From the NCBI GenBank assembly GCA_964506075.1, contig CAZDKO010000001.1, forward strand, positions 29,588 to 93,587: a DNA stretch of 64,000 nt, given 5' to 3'. Under the pieces are notes generated by a model. It was not told the origin of the DNA and did not search any database. It was given only the letters and a program-made list of their open reading frames with translations. Shown piece by piece: positions 43,759 to 53,904 of this stretch. This DNA is from CAZDKO01 sp964506075 [NCBI: uncultured bacterium] (GTDB lineage: Bacteria; CAZDME01; JAYEMH01). A program made the translations under genes and the position numbers. Position 1 is the stretch's first letter. Each line of letters starts with the position of its first letter.

Positions 43759-43926
43759 AATAACCGTTATTACCCAAATATTATTTTAACTATAAAATTA
43801 TAATATATAAAAGTGTTTTATGTTGATTAGAGGCAATACATATGTTAGTTTAATATTAATCCGGCTCTCTCTAAAGTATCAGACGGATAGAAAAGAGGAG
43901 CTTTTAACTAATTAAAGGAGATAAAG

Positions 43927-44559
43927 ATGAAAAACTTATTAAAATTTCTCTCTGAGTTCTCGCCGGTAGCGGTTATGGTTGCTTCTTTAATGTTAACTTT
44001 AACCGTGGTTAGCCTGGTCATTTTAACCGGTTACTATGCCTGGGAAACAAGAGCCTTAAGGAAAATCGCTTCCAAAGCCGTTTTTGCCGAACTTTCTCCC
44101 CAGGTTTTTCTGGAAATTTCCGATTCTATAACCGAGGTAAATAGAGATGAAAAAGATAAAGGTCTCTATATAGCGGTCACGGTTGATATAAAAAACGCCG
44201 GGAAAACAGCCGCCAGTCAGATTCAAGGCGGGTATGAGATATTTTTTAAAGAGGAGAAAAAAGAAGAGGGAATACTCCCGCTTTTACCGGTTTTATTTCC
44301 TTCCCAGAATTTACCCGTGCTTTTTAAAACGATTTTTATTCCTCTGGATGATAAACAACTGGATAGTTTTACCGAATTGATAAATAACAGGAGAAACCCA
44401 CAAAACCCAACGGTTAAAGACAGCGATAAGATTATTACGCCGGTGATGTTAAACGTTCATTTTAAATATATTGACCCGGCCGGGCAAAGTCAGAATTACG
44501 GGAGCAGGTTTATATATATCCCCGTTACCCAAAAATGGATGTATACACATGAGCAGTAG
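43927..44559 (+). CDS. Membrane-anchored protein of unknown function
   Basis: Product of 210 residues with AAAGGAG before the ATG. One strong membrane segment spans about 14-38 (VAVMVASLMLTLTVVSLVILTGYYAWE). The remainder is a beta-rich domain: LYIAVTVDIKNAGKTAASQIQGGYEIFF has the 'v.v.NtGktpA' pattern of Ig-like folds found in many anchored proteins. GYYAWETRALRK after the helix recalls small 'channel-adjacent' proteins with a Y-x-x-T-R pattern, but no family is named. It overlaps the class II aldolase by 11 bases. Confidence 0.75.
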   Translation: MKNLLKFLSEFSPVAVMVASLMLTLTVVSLVILTGYYAWETRALRKIASKAVFAELSPQVFLEISDSITEVNRDEKDKGLYIAVTVDIKNAGKTAASQIQGGYEIFFKEEKKEEGILPLLPVLFPSQNLPVLFKTIFIPLDDKQLDSFTELINNRRNPQNPTVKDSDKIITPVMLNVHFKYIDPAGQSQNYGSRFIYIPVTQKWMYTHEQ

Positions 44560-45178
44560 ATTAAGAAAAGAGCTGGCTGGATTCGGCCGGAAGCTCTTTG
44601 AAAAAGGATTAATTCATGGTTCGGGCGGGAATATAAGCGCGCGGGAAGGGAAATTTGTTTATCTTTCCCCGAGCGGGTTTTATCTTAATAATATTAAGCC
44701 TTCCCAGCACATTAAGCTGAATTTAAGAACCGGTAAAAAAGAAAATTCTGTTTTAAAGCCCACCTGCGAAACCCCTATGCATCTGGCCTGTTATCGAGCC
44801 AGAAGTGATATTCAGGCGGTCATCCATGTCCACCCTCCTTTTGCCATTGCTTCAAGCTGTGCCGGAATAACCCTCAGAGCTTTATTTCCGGATTTTGTCG
44901 TTTTAATCGGGGATAAGGTGCCTTTAGTTCCTTATTTTATTCCCGGCTCTCAAATTATCGGGGAAAGATTTAAAAAGATTTTTAAAAAATATTCAGCCGT
45001 CTTGATTCAGAATCACGGACTGGTTACCGTGGGTAAAAATCTTTCCGAGGCCTTTCTCCGGGCAGAAATTATTGAGGAAGCGGCTAAGATTTATTACCTG
45101 GCTCGCTCACTGGGCCGGGTGAGGTTTCTATCCAAAAAAGAAATAGTGGAGATTGAAAAGAAATATAAAGGGAAATAG
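44549..45178 (+). CDS. Class II aldolase/adducin family (fuculose-phosphate aldolase-like)
   Basis: The frame is open from 44471, but the ATG at 44549, inside the end of the previous gene, gives a normal start (MSSRLRKELAGFGRKLFEKGLIHGSGGNIS) and 209 residues. GGNISAR binds phosphate. The zinc ligands are in IHVHPPFAIAS (two His) and NHGLVTVG (third His), and TCETPMHLACY has the Glu that acts as base. L-fuculose- or rhamnulose-phosphate aldolase and methylthioribulose-phosphate dehydratase are the main possibilities. Coupled to a membrane protein of unknown function. Confidence 0.88.
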   Translation: MSSRLRKELAGFGRKLFEKGLIHGSGGNISAREGKFVYLSPSGFYLNNIKPSQHIKLNLRTGKKENSVLKPTCETPMHLACYRARSDIQAVIHVHPPFAIASSCAGITLRALFPDFVVLIGDKVPLVPYFIPGSQIIGERFKKIFKKYSAVLIQNHGLVTVGKNLSEAFLRAEIIEEAAKIYYLARSLGRVRFLSKKEIVEIEKKYKGK

Positions 45179-45180
45179 AT

Positions 45181-45325
45181 AACAGAGTACAGATTACAGA
45201 GAACAGAGTGACGAAAAAGTAAATAAAGAATTAAGGATTAAGACGCTCACTTTGTTCGCTCTAAGAATTAAGGAATATAAGTAAAATAAATACTTAATTC
45301 TTAATCCTTAGTTCTTAATTCTGGA
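45181..45325. repeat. Heptad repeat spacer before the AEC transporter
   Basis: AACAGAG, TACAGAT, TACAGAG, AACAGAG occupy 45181-45208. AGAATTA/AGGATTA words begin at 45227 and are followed by CGCTCACTTTGTTCGCTC (45244-45261). TACTTAA, TTCTTAA, TCCTTAG, TTCTTAA (45291-45318) are the complements of the earlier words. No gene. Confidence 0.85.
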
Positions 45326-45359
45326 TTATCTGTCATTTAACAGTTAAGGTCACACAGCT

Positions 45360-46271
45360 ATGTTTACCCAAATGTTAAGCCAGATCAGTATTCTTTTATT
45401 AATGGTTTTTATCGGGGTTTTAGCCCGGTTCACCAAAATTTTAACCGAGCCGGTTACCCGGGACCTGAATAAATTAATTATTGGTCTGACCCTGCCTATT
45501 TTATATTTCTACGTTCTGATTGAACAAACCTCCCGGGAGATTCTGTTTTCCAGCTGGTATCTGCCTTTTCTGGCCGTCGGTATTGTTCTGGGCGGTTTTT
45601 TCCTGGCGCGTCTATATACCAAATTGGTTTCTATTCCGCCCGAACAAGAAAAATCTTTCTTATATCTTTCTTCGTTCACTAACTGCGGATTTTTATCCAT
45701 TCCTTTAGCTCTTTTTCTTCTGGGAGAAGAGGGGATGGTCAGGGTGGTTATTTTTAATCTGGGTTTTTCGGTTCTTATCTGGACCCTGGGAGTAAGTATT
45801 CTGGGTGGGAAAAAAAAGGTGAAGTTGATTTTTAAAAATCTGTTTAATGCCGGGACCGTCGCTTTAGTATTAGGTTTTATCGGTGTAATTGCCGGCTTGA
45901 AATTACCTTATGTGGTCAGCGGCGCTTTGGGCCCTATTGGTAAACTGACCATTCCTTTAGCGATGCTTCTTATCGGCGGGATACTGGCCGGCCGGGAGAT
46001 TCATAAAAAAATTGAATTCAAACTGATTGTCCCCTTGATTTTAATCCGTTTAGTAATTATTCCTTTTTTAGCTCTGGTTATCGGTAAGCTTCTGGTTTTT
46101 CCTCCTTTTATTCAAAGTGTCTTTGTCCTTCAGGCGGCGATGCCTTCAGCTTCAACCACCCCCATCTTCGTTCAGCGTTATGGCGGTGAAGCAGAGTTGG
46201 CCGGTTCAGGTGTATTCTTTACCCATATTATTTCCATCGTCACCGTTCCTTTCTGGATAAGTCTGATATAA
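45360..46271 (+). CDS. AEC (auxin efflux carrier) family transporter
   Basis: Product of 303 residues with about ten membrane helices arranged as two five-helix repeats. The first repeat has FIGVLARFTKILTEPVTRDLNKLIIGLTLPILYF and the second GPIGKLTIPLAMLLIGGILAG, where the broken-helix crossings with Pro and Asn define this family. SSFTNCGFLSIPLA and QAAMPSASTTPIFVQRYGGE are further hallmarks. Bacterial members move malate or other organic acids. No ribosome binding site is visible. The last codons plus the first bases after the stop are repeated after the next gene. Confidence 0.92.
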   Translation: MFTQMLSQISILLLMVFIGVLARFTKILTEPVTRDLNKLIIGLTLPILYFYVLIEQTSREILFSSWYLPFLAVGIVLGGFFLARLYTKLVSIPPEQEKSFLYLSSFTNCGFLSIPLALFLLGEEGMVRVVIFNLGFSVLIWTLGVSILGGKKKVKLIFKNLFNAGTVALVLGFIGVIAGLKLPYVVSGALGPIGKLTIPLAMLLIGGILAGREIHKKIEFKLIVPLILIRLVIIPFLALVIGKLLVFPPFIQSVFVLQAAMPSASTTPIFVQRYGGEAELAGSGVFFTHIISIVTVPFWISLI

Positions 46272-46275
46272 AATT
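46260..46275 (+). repeat. 16-bp direct repeat, left copy
   Basis: AGTCTGATATAAAATT at 46260-46275 recurs exactly at 47707-47722. The left copy includes the last codons and stop of the AEC gene. The right copy follows the first PEP-CTERM gene. Weaker similarity continues for about 25 bases after both copies. Confidence 0.8.
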
Positions 46276-46498
46276 CTCACCCAATTCCTATTTTCCTAAC
46301 CCTACCAAAATGCATAAAAATACATAAGCGATAAGTGTGTGAGTAAATCTTTAATTTTATATAAAATTAGATCAAATTTAACAGAAAATTCGACTTTTTA
46401 AAAGAGATTGTGGTATACTTATTATAATTAGGGTACCTACCTAAAAAACGCAGGAAATTACCAACCTGAATAATCACAGAAATAAAAAAGGAGAGAAA

Positions 46499-47707
46499 AT
46501 GCAAAAAATATTAATTGGTTTGTTTTTAACCATTATCCTGGTTTTGTCTTCATCCTCTGTTTCTCAGGCGCTTACCTGGGAGATAAATGAGATTTCAACC
46601 ACGGCCAACAATTTCTCCCCCCAGATAGACGGAAGCAAAGTGGTCTGGGCGGGAGCCGACGATTATACTGCCGACATATATCTCTACGATATCAATACCG
46701 GAACGGCCGCCAACATTTCAAATAATTCTGAGACAGATAGTTCTCCTCAGATAAGCGGGAATAATGTCACCTGGTATGGTAGTAACGATTATGATATATC
46801 CTTTTATAATGGCACAGAGGTAACGAATATTACCAACAGCCCGGGTTTTTATGACCTATACCCCGAGATAGATGGAAGCAAGGTGGTCTGGGGAGGAAGA
46901 GTTATAGGCACTAGCGTGGCTGAAATATATCTTTACGATTACAGCACCGGAGGGACAACTAATCTTTCCAACACCCCAGATTACGGTGATGTGGATCCCC
47001 GGATAAGCGGGAATTATGTGGTTTGGAACGGGGGCTCTTCCTCCGGACAAAGCCAGATATACGGTTATAACGGGACGGCGAAAATCCAAATTACAAACAA
47101 CCTTTATTCAAATACAGCTCCCCAGATAAGCGGAAATTACGTGACCTGGAAGGGTTATTACAGCGGTAATTACCTCATAGGGCTTTACGATTTTAGTACC
47201 GGTGAGACAACTAATATTTATAGTGGTACCACTTGGCACGCTTCACCTCAGATAGGCGGGCATTATGTAACCTGGCTTCAAAGTGACGGCGTATACCTTT
47301 ACGATATTGAGACCACGAATATGATTCAGCTTTCCACCAATTATTATTCCAGCGGGTATAACATAAGCGGGAATAATGTGGTCTGGTGTGAATATGAGAG
47401 TATCAACCCCGATCCTTTCGATCCCTTTGGTTCAACAATGTATAAGTATGAGATATTCTTTTATGATGGGTCAAATGTAACTCAGATTACCGATAACGGC
47501 GAGACCCTGTTTGAGTCTTATTCTGCTCCGGTAATAGACGGGAATAACGTGGTTTGGACGGCGGATAGGGCCGTATTTCTGGCCAAAGGGTTAGGGGATG
47601 AAGAAGAAGAGGAAGAAGAATTAATCCCCGAACCGGCCTCACTTTTGCTTTTGGGGATGGGGGTATTGGGAATAGGGTTGTTCAGGAGGAGAAGGTTGTT
47701 GGGATGA
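46499..47707 (+). CDS. PEP-CTERM beta-propeller protein 1
   Basis: Product of 402 residues with AAAGGAGAG before the ATG. Signal peptide 1-25. Eight repeats of about 40-45 residues share the core 'pqI.G..VvW.g' (for example PQIDGSKVVWAG and PRISGNYVVWNG), followed by 'lYd..tg...nis', a TolB-like propeller. The C-terminus is a full PEP-CTERM signal: an acidic run, then PEPASLLLLGMGVLGIGLF and RRRR. Exosortase would cut there and fix the protein outside the cell. No exosortase gene is in this window. Confidence 0.9.
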   Translation: MQKILIGLFLTIILVLSSSSVSQALTWEINEISTTANNFSPQIDGSKVVWAGADDYTADIYLYDINTGTAANISNNSETDSSPQISGNNVTWYGSNDYDISFYNGTEVTNITNSPGFYDLYPEIDGSKVVWGGRVIGTSVAEIYLYDYSTGGTTNLSNTPDYGDVDPRISGNYVVWNGGSSSGQSQIYGYNGTAKIQITNNLYSNTAPQISGNYVTWKGYYSGNYLIGLYDFSTGETTNIYSGTTWHASPQIGGHYVTWLQSDGVYLYDIETTNMIQLSTNYYSSGYNISGNNVVWCEYESINPDPFDPFGSTMYKYEIFFYDGSNVTQITDNGETLFESYSAPVIDGNNVVWTADRAVFLAKGLGDEEEEEEELIPEPASLLLLGMGVLGIGLFRRRRLLG

Positions 47708-47722
47708 GTCTGATATAAAATT
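47707..47722 (+). repeat. 16-bp direct repeat, right copy
   Basis: Exact copy of 46260-46275, beginning with the last base of the first PEP-CTERM gene's stop codon. The two copies bracket that gene, as would be left by a tandem duplication or an insertion by homologous recombination. Confidence 0.8.
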
Positions 47723-47793
47723 TCAACTTATTTTCTATTTTTTCTCCGGACATTTCACCCTATTACCGCAATTTGATTTCTGATAAAAAAATA

Positions 47794-47802
47794 TGCTATA
47801 AT
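47794..47802 (+). promoter_or_regulatory. Extended -10 promoter of PEP-CTERM gene 2
   Basis: TGCTATAAT has a perfect TATAAT with a TGn extension. It lies 63 bases before the start at 47865. A similar TATAAT (46423-46428) stands 71 bases before PEP-CTERM gene 1. Confidence 0.5.
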
Positions 47803-47864
47803 TAACCTGTACAAAAACCTACAGAGATTAATTACCAGAATTACCACCTTATTATAATAATAGA

Positions 47865-49139
47865 ATGAAAAAATCAGTGATTTACTTATTTTCTTTCCTT
47901 AGCGCCGCGATTATTCTCGGTATTTTCCCTTCTTCAGGTTTTACCCAAACGCACACCATTACCCAGCTTACGGCGCCAGACATAACAGAGGCAGATGAAC
48001 CTAGAATAAATAACAATGGAGAAGTAGTCTGGTCTGGAGTCGATGAGAACGGTAATTATCAGGTACTCTTTTACGATGGTACCACCACATATCAACTTAC
48101 AGATGATGATAATGATAATTATATGCCTCAGATAAATAACAATGGTCAGGTAGTTTGGTTGGGAGCTGGCGATATATATTTCTGGGATGGAATACATCCG
48201 GCCGGTCCTACCATAACCCGGGTTACCACCACTGACTATTGGGAGAACTCCTACCATATCAACGATAACGGAGAAATTGTCTGGTATGGTGGTCCGGGCG
48301 GCGTGAGCATGAATTATGAAATATATTTCTGGGACGGAAATGATTCCTACCAGATTACGGATAATACTTTAGGAGACCATGAACCTAAAATCAACAATAA
48401 TGGTCGGGTAGTCTGGAATAAGTTTGATGGTCATGACCTGGAAATATATTTCTGGGATGGGATAAATCCGGCCAGTCCTACCACAATCCAGATTACCAAT
48501 AATACTTTGAGTGCTCAATATCAACAGATAAACAACAATGGACAGGTAGTCTGGTGTGAAGGTTATCATAATGGCGGTAATGAAGACCTATATTTCTGGG
48601 ACGGAATGGACCCTCTGAACCCCAACATCATCTCGCTGGGCATGGAAGGCAATGGCAGGTCCTATTATCCCCAGATAAACAATAACGGAGCAGTAGTCTG
48701 GTATATGCATGAGTATGATCTTGACCCGGAGAGTGAAGAAGATGATTATGAAATCTATTTATGGGACGGAACTAGCATTATCCAGATTACCGATAATGAC
48801 TTTGATGACGGGGTAGACGGGGTACAGATAAACGATAATGGAGACATAGTGTGGGTGGGCGGAGTTTTTTGGGGTGCAGGAATAAATACTGAATTATACT
48901 TTTATGATGGTTCTACCGGACTTATTACCCAGCTTACCGAGGATACGGCAACCCACTATTCTCCCCAAATAAATAATAATGGGGATATAGTCTGGTACAG
49001 TTACAATGAAGATGAGGAAATGGTCGTCTTGTTTGCCAGCAGAGACCAGGGTGAAGACGTCATTCCCGAACCGGCCTCACTTTTGCTTTTGGGGATAGGG
49101 GTGGTGGGTATAGGGTTGTTCAGGAAAAAGAAAAATTAG
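47865..49139 (+). CDS. PEP-CTERM beta-propeller protein 2
   Basis: Product of 424 residues. Signal peptide 1-26 (ends SGFTQTH). It has eight repeats with the core 'qINnNG.vVW' (PRINNNGEVVWSG, PQINNNGQVVWLG, YHINDNGEIVWYG and so on), each followed by 'iyfwDG....qiT.n', again a propeller. The end is GEDVIPEPASLLLLGIGVVGIGLF with RKKK, a PEP-CTERM signal almost identical to that of the first gene. The two proteins share layout but have different repeat consensus, so they are related, not recent copies. No ribosome binding site is seen before the ATG. Confidence 0.9.
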   Translation: MKKSVIYLFSFLSAAIILGIFPSSGFTQTHTITQLTAPDITEADEPRINNNGEVVWSGVDENGNYQVLFYDGTTTYQLTDDDNDNYMPQINNNGQVVWLGAGDIYFWDGIHPAGPTITRVTTTDYWENSYHINDNGEIVWYGGPGGVSMNYEIYFWDGNDSYQITDNTLGDHEPKINNNGRVVWNKFDGHDLEIYFWDGINPASPTTIQITNNTLSAQYQQINNNGQVVWCEGYHNGGNEDLYFWDGMDPLNPNIISLGMEGNGRSYYPQINNNGAVVWYMHEYDLDPESEEDDYEIYLWDGTSIIQITDNDFDDGVDGVQINDNGDIVWVGGVFWGAGINTELYFYDGSTGLITQLTEDTATHYSPQINNNGDIVWYSYNEDEEMVVLFASRDQGEDVIPEPASLLLLGIGVVGIGLFRKKKN

Positions 49140-49207
49140 TTAAAAACGACCGCCCGCCTTTATCGGGTAAAAGAAGGCAAAAAATAGTATCCGATATTTA
49201 ATTCCGG

Positions 49208-49246
49208 AAGACGTAACTATTCTAAAATGGTTACGTCTTTTTTTAT
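49208..49246 (+). terminator. Rho-independent terminator before mfd
   Basis: AAGACGTAAC at 49208-49217 pairs perfectly with GTTACGTCTT at 49230-49239 around a 12-base loop, with seven T at 49238-49244. It ends the PEP-CTERM transcript. Confidence 0.9.
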
Positions 49247-49328
49247 TCCGATAGCCAGGGAAATATGCTAAGCTTAGGCAATAAAACAATTGCGTTCCGC
49301 CGGGGAAAATTTTAAATAATTAGAAAAA

Positions 49329-52300
49329 ATGAATTTCGAAGAATTTTTAAATACATTAGAAGATTATCCTCAATTTAAAGAATGTCTAAAGGAATTATCT
49401 TTAAATAAAAACATAGAGGTTACCGGTTTAGTTCCCGGGGCCAAAGCCTTTTTATTGGCCGGACTGGGAAAATCTTTAGCCAGGCGGATTTTATTGGTTG
49501 CGCCGGGTATAGCTGAAGCCGAGCAGATTTCTCAGGATATTAACTCTTTTGGCCATAAGGTTTATAATTTTCCCGCCTGGGAAATTTTACCCAAGGAAGA
49601 GCTTCTGCCGCACAGTGATATTGTCGGAGAGCAGCTCAGGATTTTAAAAATTTTAAAAGACGAGAAAAATTATCCACCCGCCTTTTTTGTCGCCTCAGCC
49701 AAAGCATTTTATCATAATATTTTATCTCCCTCCCGCTTTGACCATTTGAGTTTTGAACTGGTTGAAGGTCACGAATGTAATCTGGACGGGCTCATTAAGA
49801 AACTGGATAAAGGCGGCTACAGCCGTTTACCCCTGGTTGAAGAAAAAGGAAATTTTTCTCTCCGGGGAGGCATCCTTGACATTTTCCCTTTAAATGAAGA
49901 AAATCCGGTCCGGATAGAATTTTTTGGCGATGAGGTTGAGTCCATCCGCTATTTTGACCCCCTTACCCAGCGGTCTTTAAAAAAGGTAAAAAGGATTTTT
50001 ATCCCGCCGGCCCTGATCCAGGGAGAGAGCAGTTTACTGGAATATCTATCTTCTGTAGATTCAATAATTCTGGATGAACCGGTTTTAATTAAAGAACAAT
50101 TAACCGAGACCGTCTGGCAGAGATTTATTTCTTTTTTAAAAAAGAAGAGTAACCTTTATCTTTCAAGCCTGGCTCAATCTTTACCCGATTTACCGGTTCC
50201 TTTAAATATCCGGTTTACCTCCGGAGCAGTCGACGTTTTATGGGAGGATTTTTCCGCTTTTATTTTCCGGCTTAAAAAATGGCAGGCAGATGATTTTAAA
50301 ATTGCCCTGGTTTCTCAAAACGAAGGGGAAGCGACGAGACTTAAAGAACTGCTTCAGGAAAATAAGATTGAGGCGACGGAGAATATATTTTTTACCATAG
50401 CGGAATTAAATCACGGATTTATTTTACCTGATTTAAAAATAATTTTAATTACCGACCGGGAAATTTTTCATCGCTATTCTGAAAAAAGGCCGCGGCAGCG
50501 TTTTAAAGGTGGACTGCCTATTTCTACTTACCGGGAGCTGGAAAAAGGTGATTTAGTGGTTCATCTGAATTACGGTATCGGTAAATATCAAGGGATAAAA
50601 AAATTAAAAATTCAAGAGGGGAAAAAAGATTTTCTGGCCATTGAATATCAAAATAACGATATTCTTTATGTCCCTATAGAACAGGTAAAGCTGGTTCAAA
50701 AATATGTCGGGATTGAAGGTAGTGTCCCGAGATTATATAAGCTGGGTGGAAATGCCTGGTTTAAGGTTTTAAAAAGAACTAAAAAAGCTTTAAGAGACAT
50801 GGCTTCCGAACTTTTAGCCCTCTACGCTAAAAGGCAGATGAAATCCGGCTATGCTTTTCCGGCAGACAGCCAATGGCAGCAAGAGTTTGACAGTGCTTTT
50901 ATCTACGAAGAGACTCCTGACCAGAAAGAAGCGATTCTGGAAGTAAAAAGAGACCTGGAGAGGTCCCGCCCGATGGACCGTTTGATTTGTGGTGACGTCG
51001 GTTACGGGAAAACCGAAGTCGCCATGCGGGCGGCTTTTAAGGTGGCTACCGAAGGAAAACAGGTAGCCGTACTTGTCCCCACGACTATTTTAGCCCAGCA
51101 GCATTTCTATACCTTTCGCGACCGGATGGCCGATTATCCCATCCGGATTGAAATGTTAAGCCGCTTTAAAACGCCTGAAGAACAAAAAGAAATTGTTAAA
51201 GCCCTGGCGAGTGGAAAAGTAGATATAGTTATCGGTACGCATCGTCTCCTTCAATCCGATATAAACTTTTATAATCTGGGTTTACTGGTAATTGATGAAG
51301 AGCAGCGTTTTGGGGTTGCCCATAAAGAGAAGATAAAAAAAATTAAAGAACTGGTCGATGTTTTAACCCTGACGGCGACTCCTATACCGCGCACTCTTTA
51401 TATGTCTCTTACCGGCATGCGTGATTTAAGCGTTATTGAAACCCCCCCGCGGGATAGATTGCCTATTGAAACCTTCGTTCTGGAATATGACGAAAAAATC
51501 GTGGTGGAAGCCATCAGAAGAGAAAGAGAGAGAGAAGGGCAGGTGTTCTTTGTTTATAACCGGATAAAACATATTTATAAAGTCGCCGGGAAACTTGGTG
51601 AAGTTATGCCCCATTTAAGAATTGGTGTTGCCCACGGAAGGATGAATGAAAGAGAGCTGGAAAAAGTGATGTTGCGCTTTATTAACCGTGAAATCGACAT
51701 TTTGGTTTCTACCACTATTATTGAGTCGGGGCTGGATATTCCCAATGTTAACACCATTATTTTAACTAACGCCCATCAGTATGGCTTAGCCGACCTTTAT
51801 CAACTTAGAGGCCGGGTCGGCCGATATAAACACCGGGCTTACGCTTATCTTTTTATTCCCAAAGGAGAGATAATTACCGGGGAAGCCATTAAACGTTTAA
51901 AGACCATGGAAGAGTTTACTGAACTGGGGGCAGGAATCCGTATCGCCATGCGTGATTTAGAAATTAGAGGGGCAGGTAACGTTCTTGGCCCCCAGCAGCA
52001 TGGATTTATTACGGCCGTGGGCTTTGATTTATACTGCCGCTTGCTCCAGGAATCTGTAGCTGAATTAAAGGGGGAGTTTCTGCCTGGACCGAAGCTGGAG
52101 ACTAAAATTAATCTGGATGTTCCGGAATACATTCCTGACGAGTATATCCCGGAGGCCAGACAGAAGGTGGAAATTTACGCCAAAATATCTTCCCTGAATT
52201 CTTTAGAGGATTTAGAGGACCTGAGGAGAGAACTCATTGACCGGTTTGGCTCCCCTGATGAAGAAATGCAGATCCTTCTGGATGTGGCGGAGGTGAGAAT

Positions 52301-52541
52301 GCGGGCTAATTCCCTGGGGATTGAAAGAATATACCGGGAAAAATCTAACCGAAGAATTAATCTCCAATTTAATCCTGAACATACGCCCGATATTTCAAAA
52401 ATTGAGGGTTTGGTTAAAAATAGCGAAGTTCAACTTTATTTTTACCAGGATAAAGAGAACCGGGTAAGTCTAAAGCTGAATTGGGATGGAGAGGATAGAG
52501 TCGGCCTCTCTCTTTTGAAAAAGATATTGCAGAAGCAGTAA
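49329..52541 (+). CDS. mfd: Transcription-repair coupling factor Mfd
   Basis: Product of 1070 residues, close to the usual 1100-1150. Residues 1-300 are the UvrB-like region that recruits UvrA. Residues about 395-465 form the CarD-like RNA polymerase interaction domain ([21 protein letters not shown]). The motor has [17 protein letters not shown] (Walker A), [12 protein letters not shown] (DEEQ box), [10 protein letters not shown] and [15 protein letters not shown]. The C-terminal D7 domain is shortened but present. It removes stalled RNA polymerase from damaged DNA. The ATG has no visible ribosome binding site. Confidence 0.96.
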   Translation: MNFEEFLNTLEDYPQFKECLKELSLNKNIEVTGLVPGAKAFLLAGLGKSLARRILLVAPGIAEAEQISQDINSFGHKVYNFPAWEILPKEELLPHSDIVGEQLRILKILKDEKNYPPAFFVASAKAFYHNILSPSRFDHLSFELVEGHECNLDGLIKKLDKGGYSRLPLVEEKGNFSLRGGILDIFPLNEENPVRIEFFGDEVESIRYFDPLTQRSLKKVKRIFIPPALIQGESSLLEYLSSVDSIILDEPVLIKEQLTETVWQRFISFLKKKSNLYLSSLAQSLPDLPVPLNIRFTSGAVDVLWEDFSAFIFRLKKWQADDFKIALVSQNEGEATRLKELLQENKIEATENIFFTIAELNHGFILPDLKIILITDREIFHRYSEKRPRQRFKGGLPISTYRELEKGDLVVHLNYGIGKYQGIKKLKIQEGKKDFLAIEYQNNDILYVPIEQVKLVQKYVGIEGSVPRLYKLGGNAWFKVLKRTKKALRDMASELLALYAKRQMKSGYAFPADSQWQQEFDSAFIYEETPDQKEAILEVKRDLERSRPMDRLICGDVGYGKTEVAMRAAFKVATEGKQVAVLVPTTILAQQHFYTFRDRMADYPIRIEMLSRFKTPEEQKEIVKALASGKVDIVIGTHRLLQSDINFYNLGLLVIDEEQRFGVAHKEKIKKIKELVDVLTLTATPIPRTLYMSLTGMRDLSVIETPPRDRLPIETFVLEYDEKIVVEAIRREREREGQVFFVYNRIKHIYKVAGKLGEVMPHLRIGVAHGRMNERELEKVMLRFINREIDILVSTTIIESGLDIPNVNTIILTNAHQYGLADLYQLRGRVGRYKHRAYAYLFIPKGEIITGEAIKRLKTMEEFTELGAGIRIAMRDLEIRGAGNVLGPQQHGFITAVGFDLYCRLLQESVAELKGEFLPGPKLETKINLDVPEYIPDEYIPEARQKVEIYAKISSLNSLEDLEDLRRELIDRFGSPDEEMQILLDVAEVRMRANSLGIERIYREKSNRRINLQFNPEHTPDISKIEGLVKNSEVQLYFYQDKENRVSLKLNWDGEDRVGLSLLKKILQKQ

Positions 52542-52684
52542 TGATGTGTTAGTATTGCATTTATTCATAAATGATTAAATCCGGACCTTAAAAAAGGCAG
52601 ATGGTAAGCGGAATTAATCGTTTTTTTATTTAAGAGAGGCCACTTAGAGATTCGAAGTCTCAATTTATTTAAAGACAGGAATAT

Positions 52685-53680
52685 ATGTTTGAAGGAAAGC
52701 CGCGAGTCGCTATTACCATGGGAGATGCCGCTGGTATTGGTCCGGAAGTAACTCTCAAAGCGCTGTTTGACCCGCAAATTCAAAATTTAGCCCGGTATGT
52801 GGTTTTTGGTAATAGCCGCTATTTAAAATTTATAGCTCAAAAAGTTTTATATAAAAAAGCTAATGTATATTCTTTAAAAGATATTAAGGATTTAGAGAGA
52901 CCCGGGAAAGGCATAGCCGTTTTAGATTTTGAGAGTCTCCCCGGTAAATTTATCTGGGGAAAAATAAATCCTGAAATAGCCCGGGCGGCTTTAATTTATA
53001 TTAAAGAGGCGGCCAATTTATGCCTGAAAGGAAAATTTGCGGCTTTAGTTACGGCCCCGGTAAATAAAGAGGCGATAAATCAAGCCGGATTTAAATTTTC
53101 CGGCCATACGGAATTTTTAGCTCAATTTTCCAGGGTTAAAAGTTTTATGATGATGCTTATCGGTGGCGGCTGGCGGGTTATCCTGGTGACCCGGCACCAG
53201 CCTTTAAAAAAAGTAAGCCGGCTTCTTAGTGTTGATAAGATTGTTGAAGCCGTTGAATTGGGGGTAGAGGGTTTAAAGAAACTGGGGATTAAAAAACCGC
53301 GGATAGCGGTGGCCGCTTTTAATCCGCACGCCGGTGAGGGCGGTGTTCTGGGGGATGAAGAAGAGAAAATTATTACCCCGGCAGTCAAAAAGATGAAGAA
53401 AAAGGGGATAATAGTTTACGGCCCCCTGGCTAGTGACACTTTGTTCCTACCCAGGAATAGAGAAAAATATGATGCCCAGGTTGTTATGTATCATGACCAG
53501 GGGTTAATCCCGCTTAAAATGAGTGGTTTTGGAAAAGCAGTTAATGTAACCTGGGGGTTACCTTTTATCCGGACCTCTCCCGGTCATGGCACGGCTTACG
53601 AATTGGCCGGAAAAGGGGAAGCCGACCCCGACAGTATGAAAGAAGCGATTAAACTGGCCGTGAAACTGGCTAAAGCATGA
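52685..53680 (+). CDS. pdxA: 4-hydroxythreonine-4-phosphate dehydrogenase
   Basis: Product of 331 residues, normal size. It starts RVAITMGDAAGIGPEVTLKAL. The metal-binding histidines are in SGHTEFLAQF and VMYHDQGLIPLK, and AFNPHAGEGGVLGDEE and FIRTSPGHGTAYELAG complete the family pattern. It oxidises 4-phosphohydroxythreonine in the DXP-independent branch of pyridoxal phosphate synthesis. Related PdxA2 enzymes act on sugar acids such as erythronate, and the context (after mfd, no other pdx genes) does not decide between them. Confidence 0.93.
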   Translation: MFEGKPRVAITMGDAAGIGPEVTLKALFDPQIQNLARYVVFGNSRYLKFIAQKVLYKKANVYSLKDIKDLERPGKGIAVLDFESLPGKFIWGKINPEIARAALIYIKEAANLCLKGKFAALVTAPVNKEAINQAGFKFSGHTEFLAQFSRVKSFMMMLIGGGWRVILVTRHQPLKKVSRLLSVDKIVEAVELGVEGLKKLGIKKPRIAVAAFNPHAGEGGVLGDEEEKIITPAVKKMKKKGIIVYGPLASDTLFLPRNREKYDAQVVMYHDQGLIPLKMSGFGKAVNVTWGLPFIRTSPGHGTAYELAGKGEADPDSMKEAIKLAVKLAKA

Positions 53681-53705
53681 ATTGGTGAGTGGTTAACTGA
53701 TTTAT

Positions 53706-53832
53706 CAGTTGGCCGGTTTACCAGTTATCAGTAATCAATTTTCAGAATACGGATGACGGTATACGGGTAACGGAATACGGTATACCTGCCTGCAGCCCGC
53801 CTGTCGGCGGACAGGGCGGACAGGCGGCCGAG
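53706..53832. repeat. Octad, heptad and GC-rich repeat spacer before argD
   Basis: Octads CAGTTGGC, CGGTTTAC, CAGTTATC (53706-53729) are followed by six perfect-phase heptads GAATACG, GATGACG, GTATACG, GGTAACG, GAATACG, GTATACC (53745-53786). A GC-rich hairpin region (CCGCCTGTC/GACAGGGCGG, about 53795-53830) closes the block. The 224-base spacer has no gene. Confidence 0.85.
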
Positions 53833-53904
53833 AGAAGACAAATTTAGTTATAGGTTTCACGTTTAGATTAACTAACTACTGGTGGATGATTTCGCCAAAG
53901 GATT

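Noticed and set aside
44471-44548. Longer N-terminus for the class II aldolase
   Set aside because: The extra residues are only the previous gene read in another frame; the ATG at 44549 gives the family start.
46272-46498. Sigma-54 promoter of PEP-CTERM genes
   Set aside because: No TGGCAC-N5-TTGC-type motif was found before either gene; TATAAT-type elements are present instead.
47934-48569. Minus-strand frames within the second PEP-CTERM gene
   Set aside because: They mirror the repeated propeller units and exist because the repeats avoid stops on the other strand.
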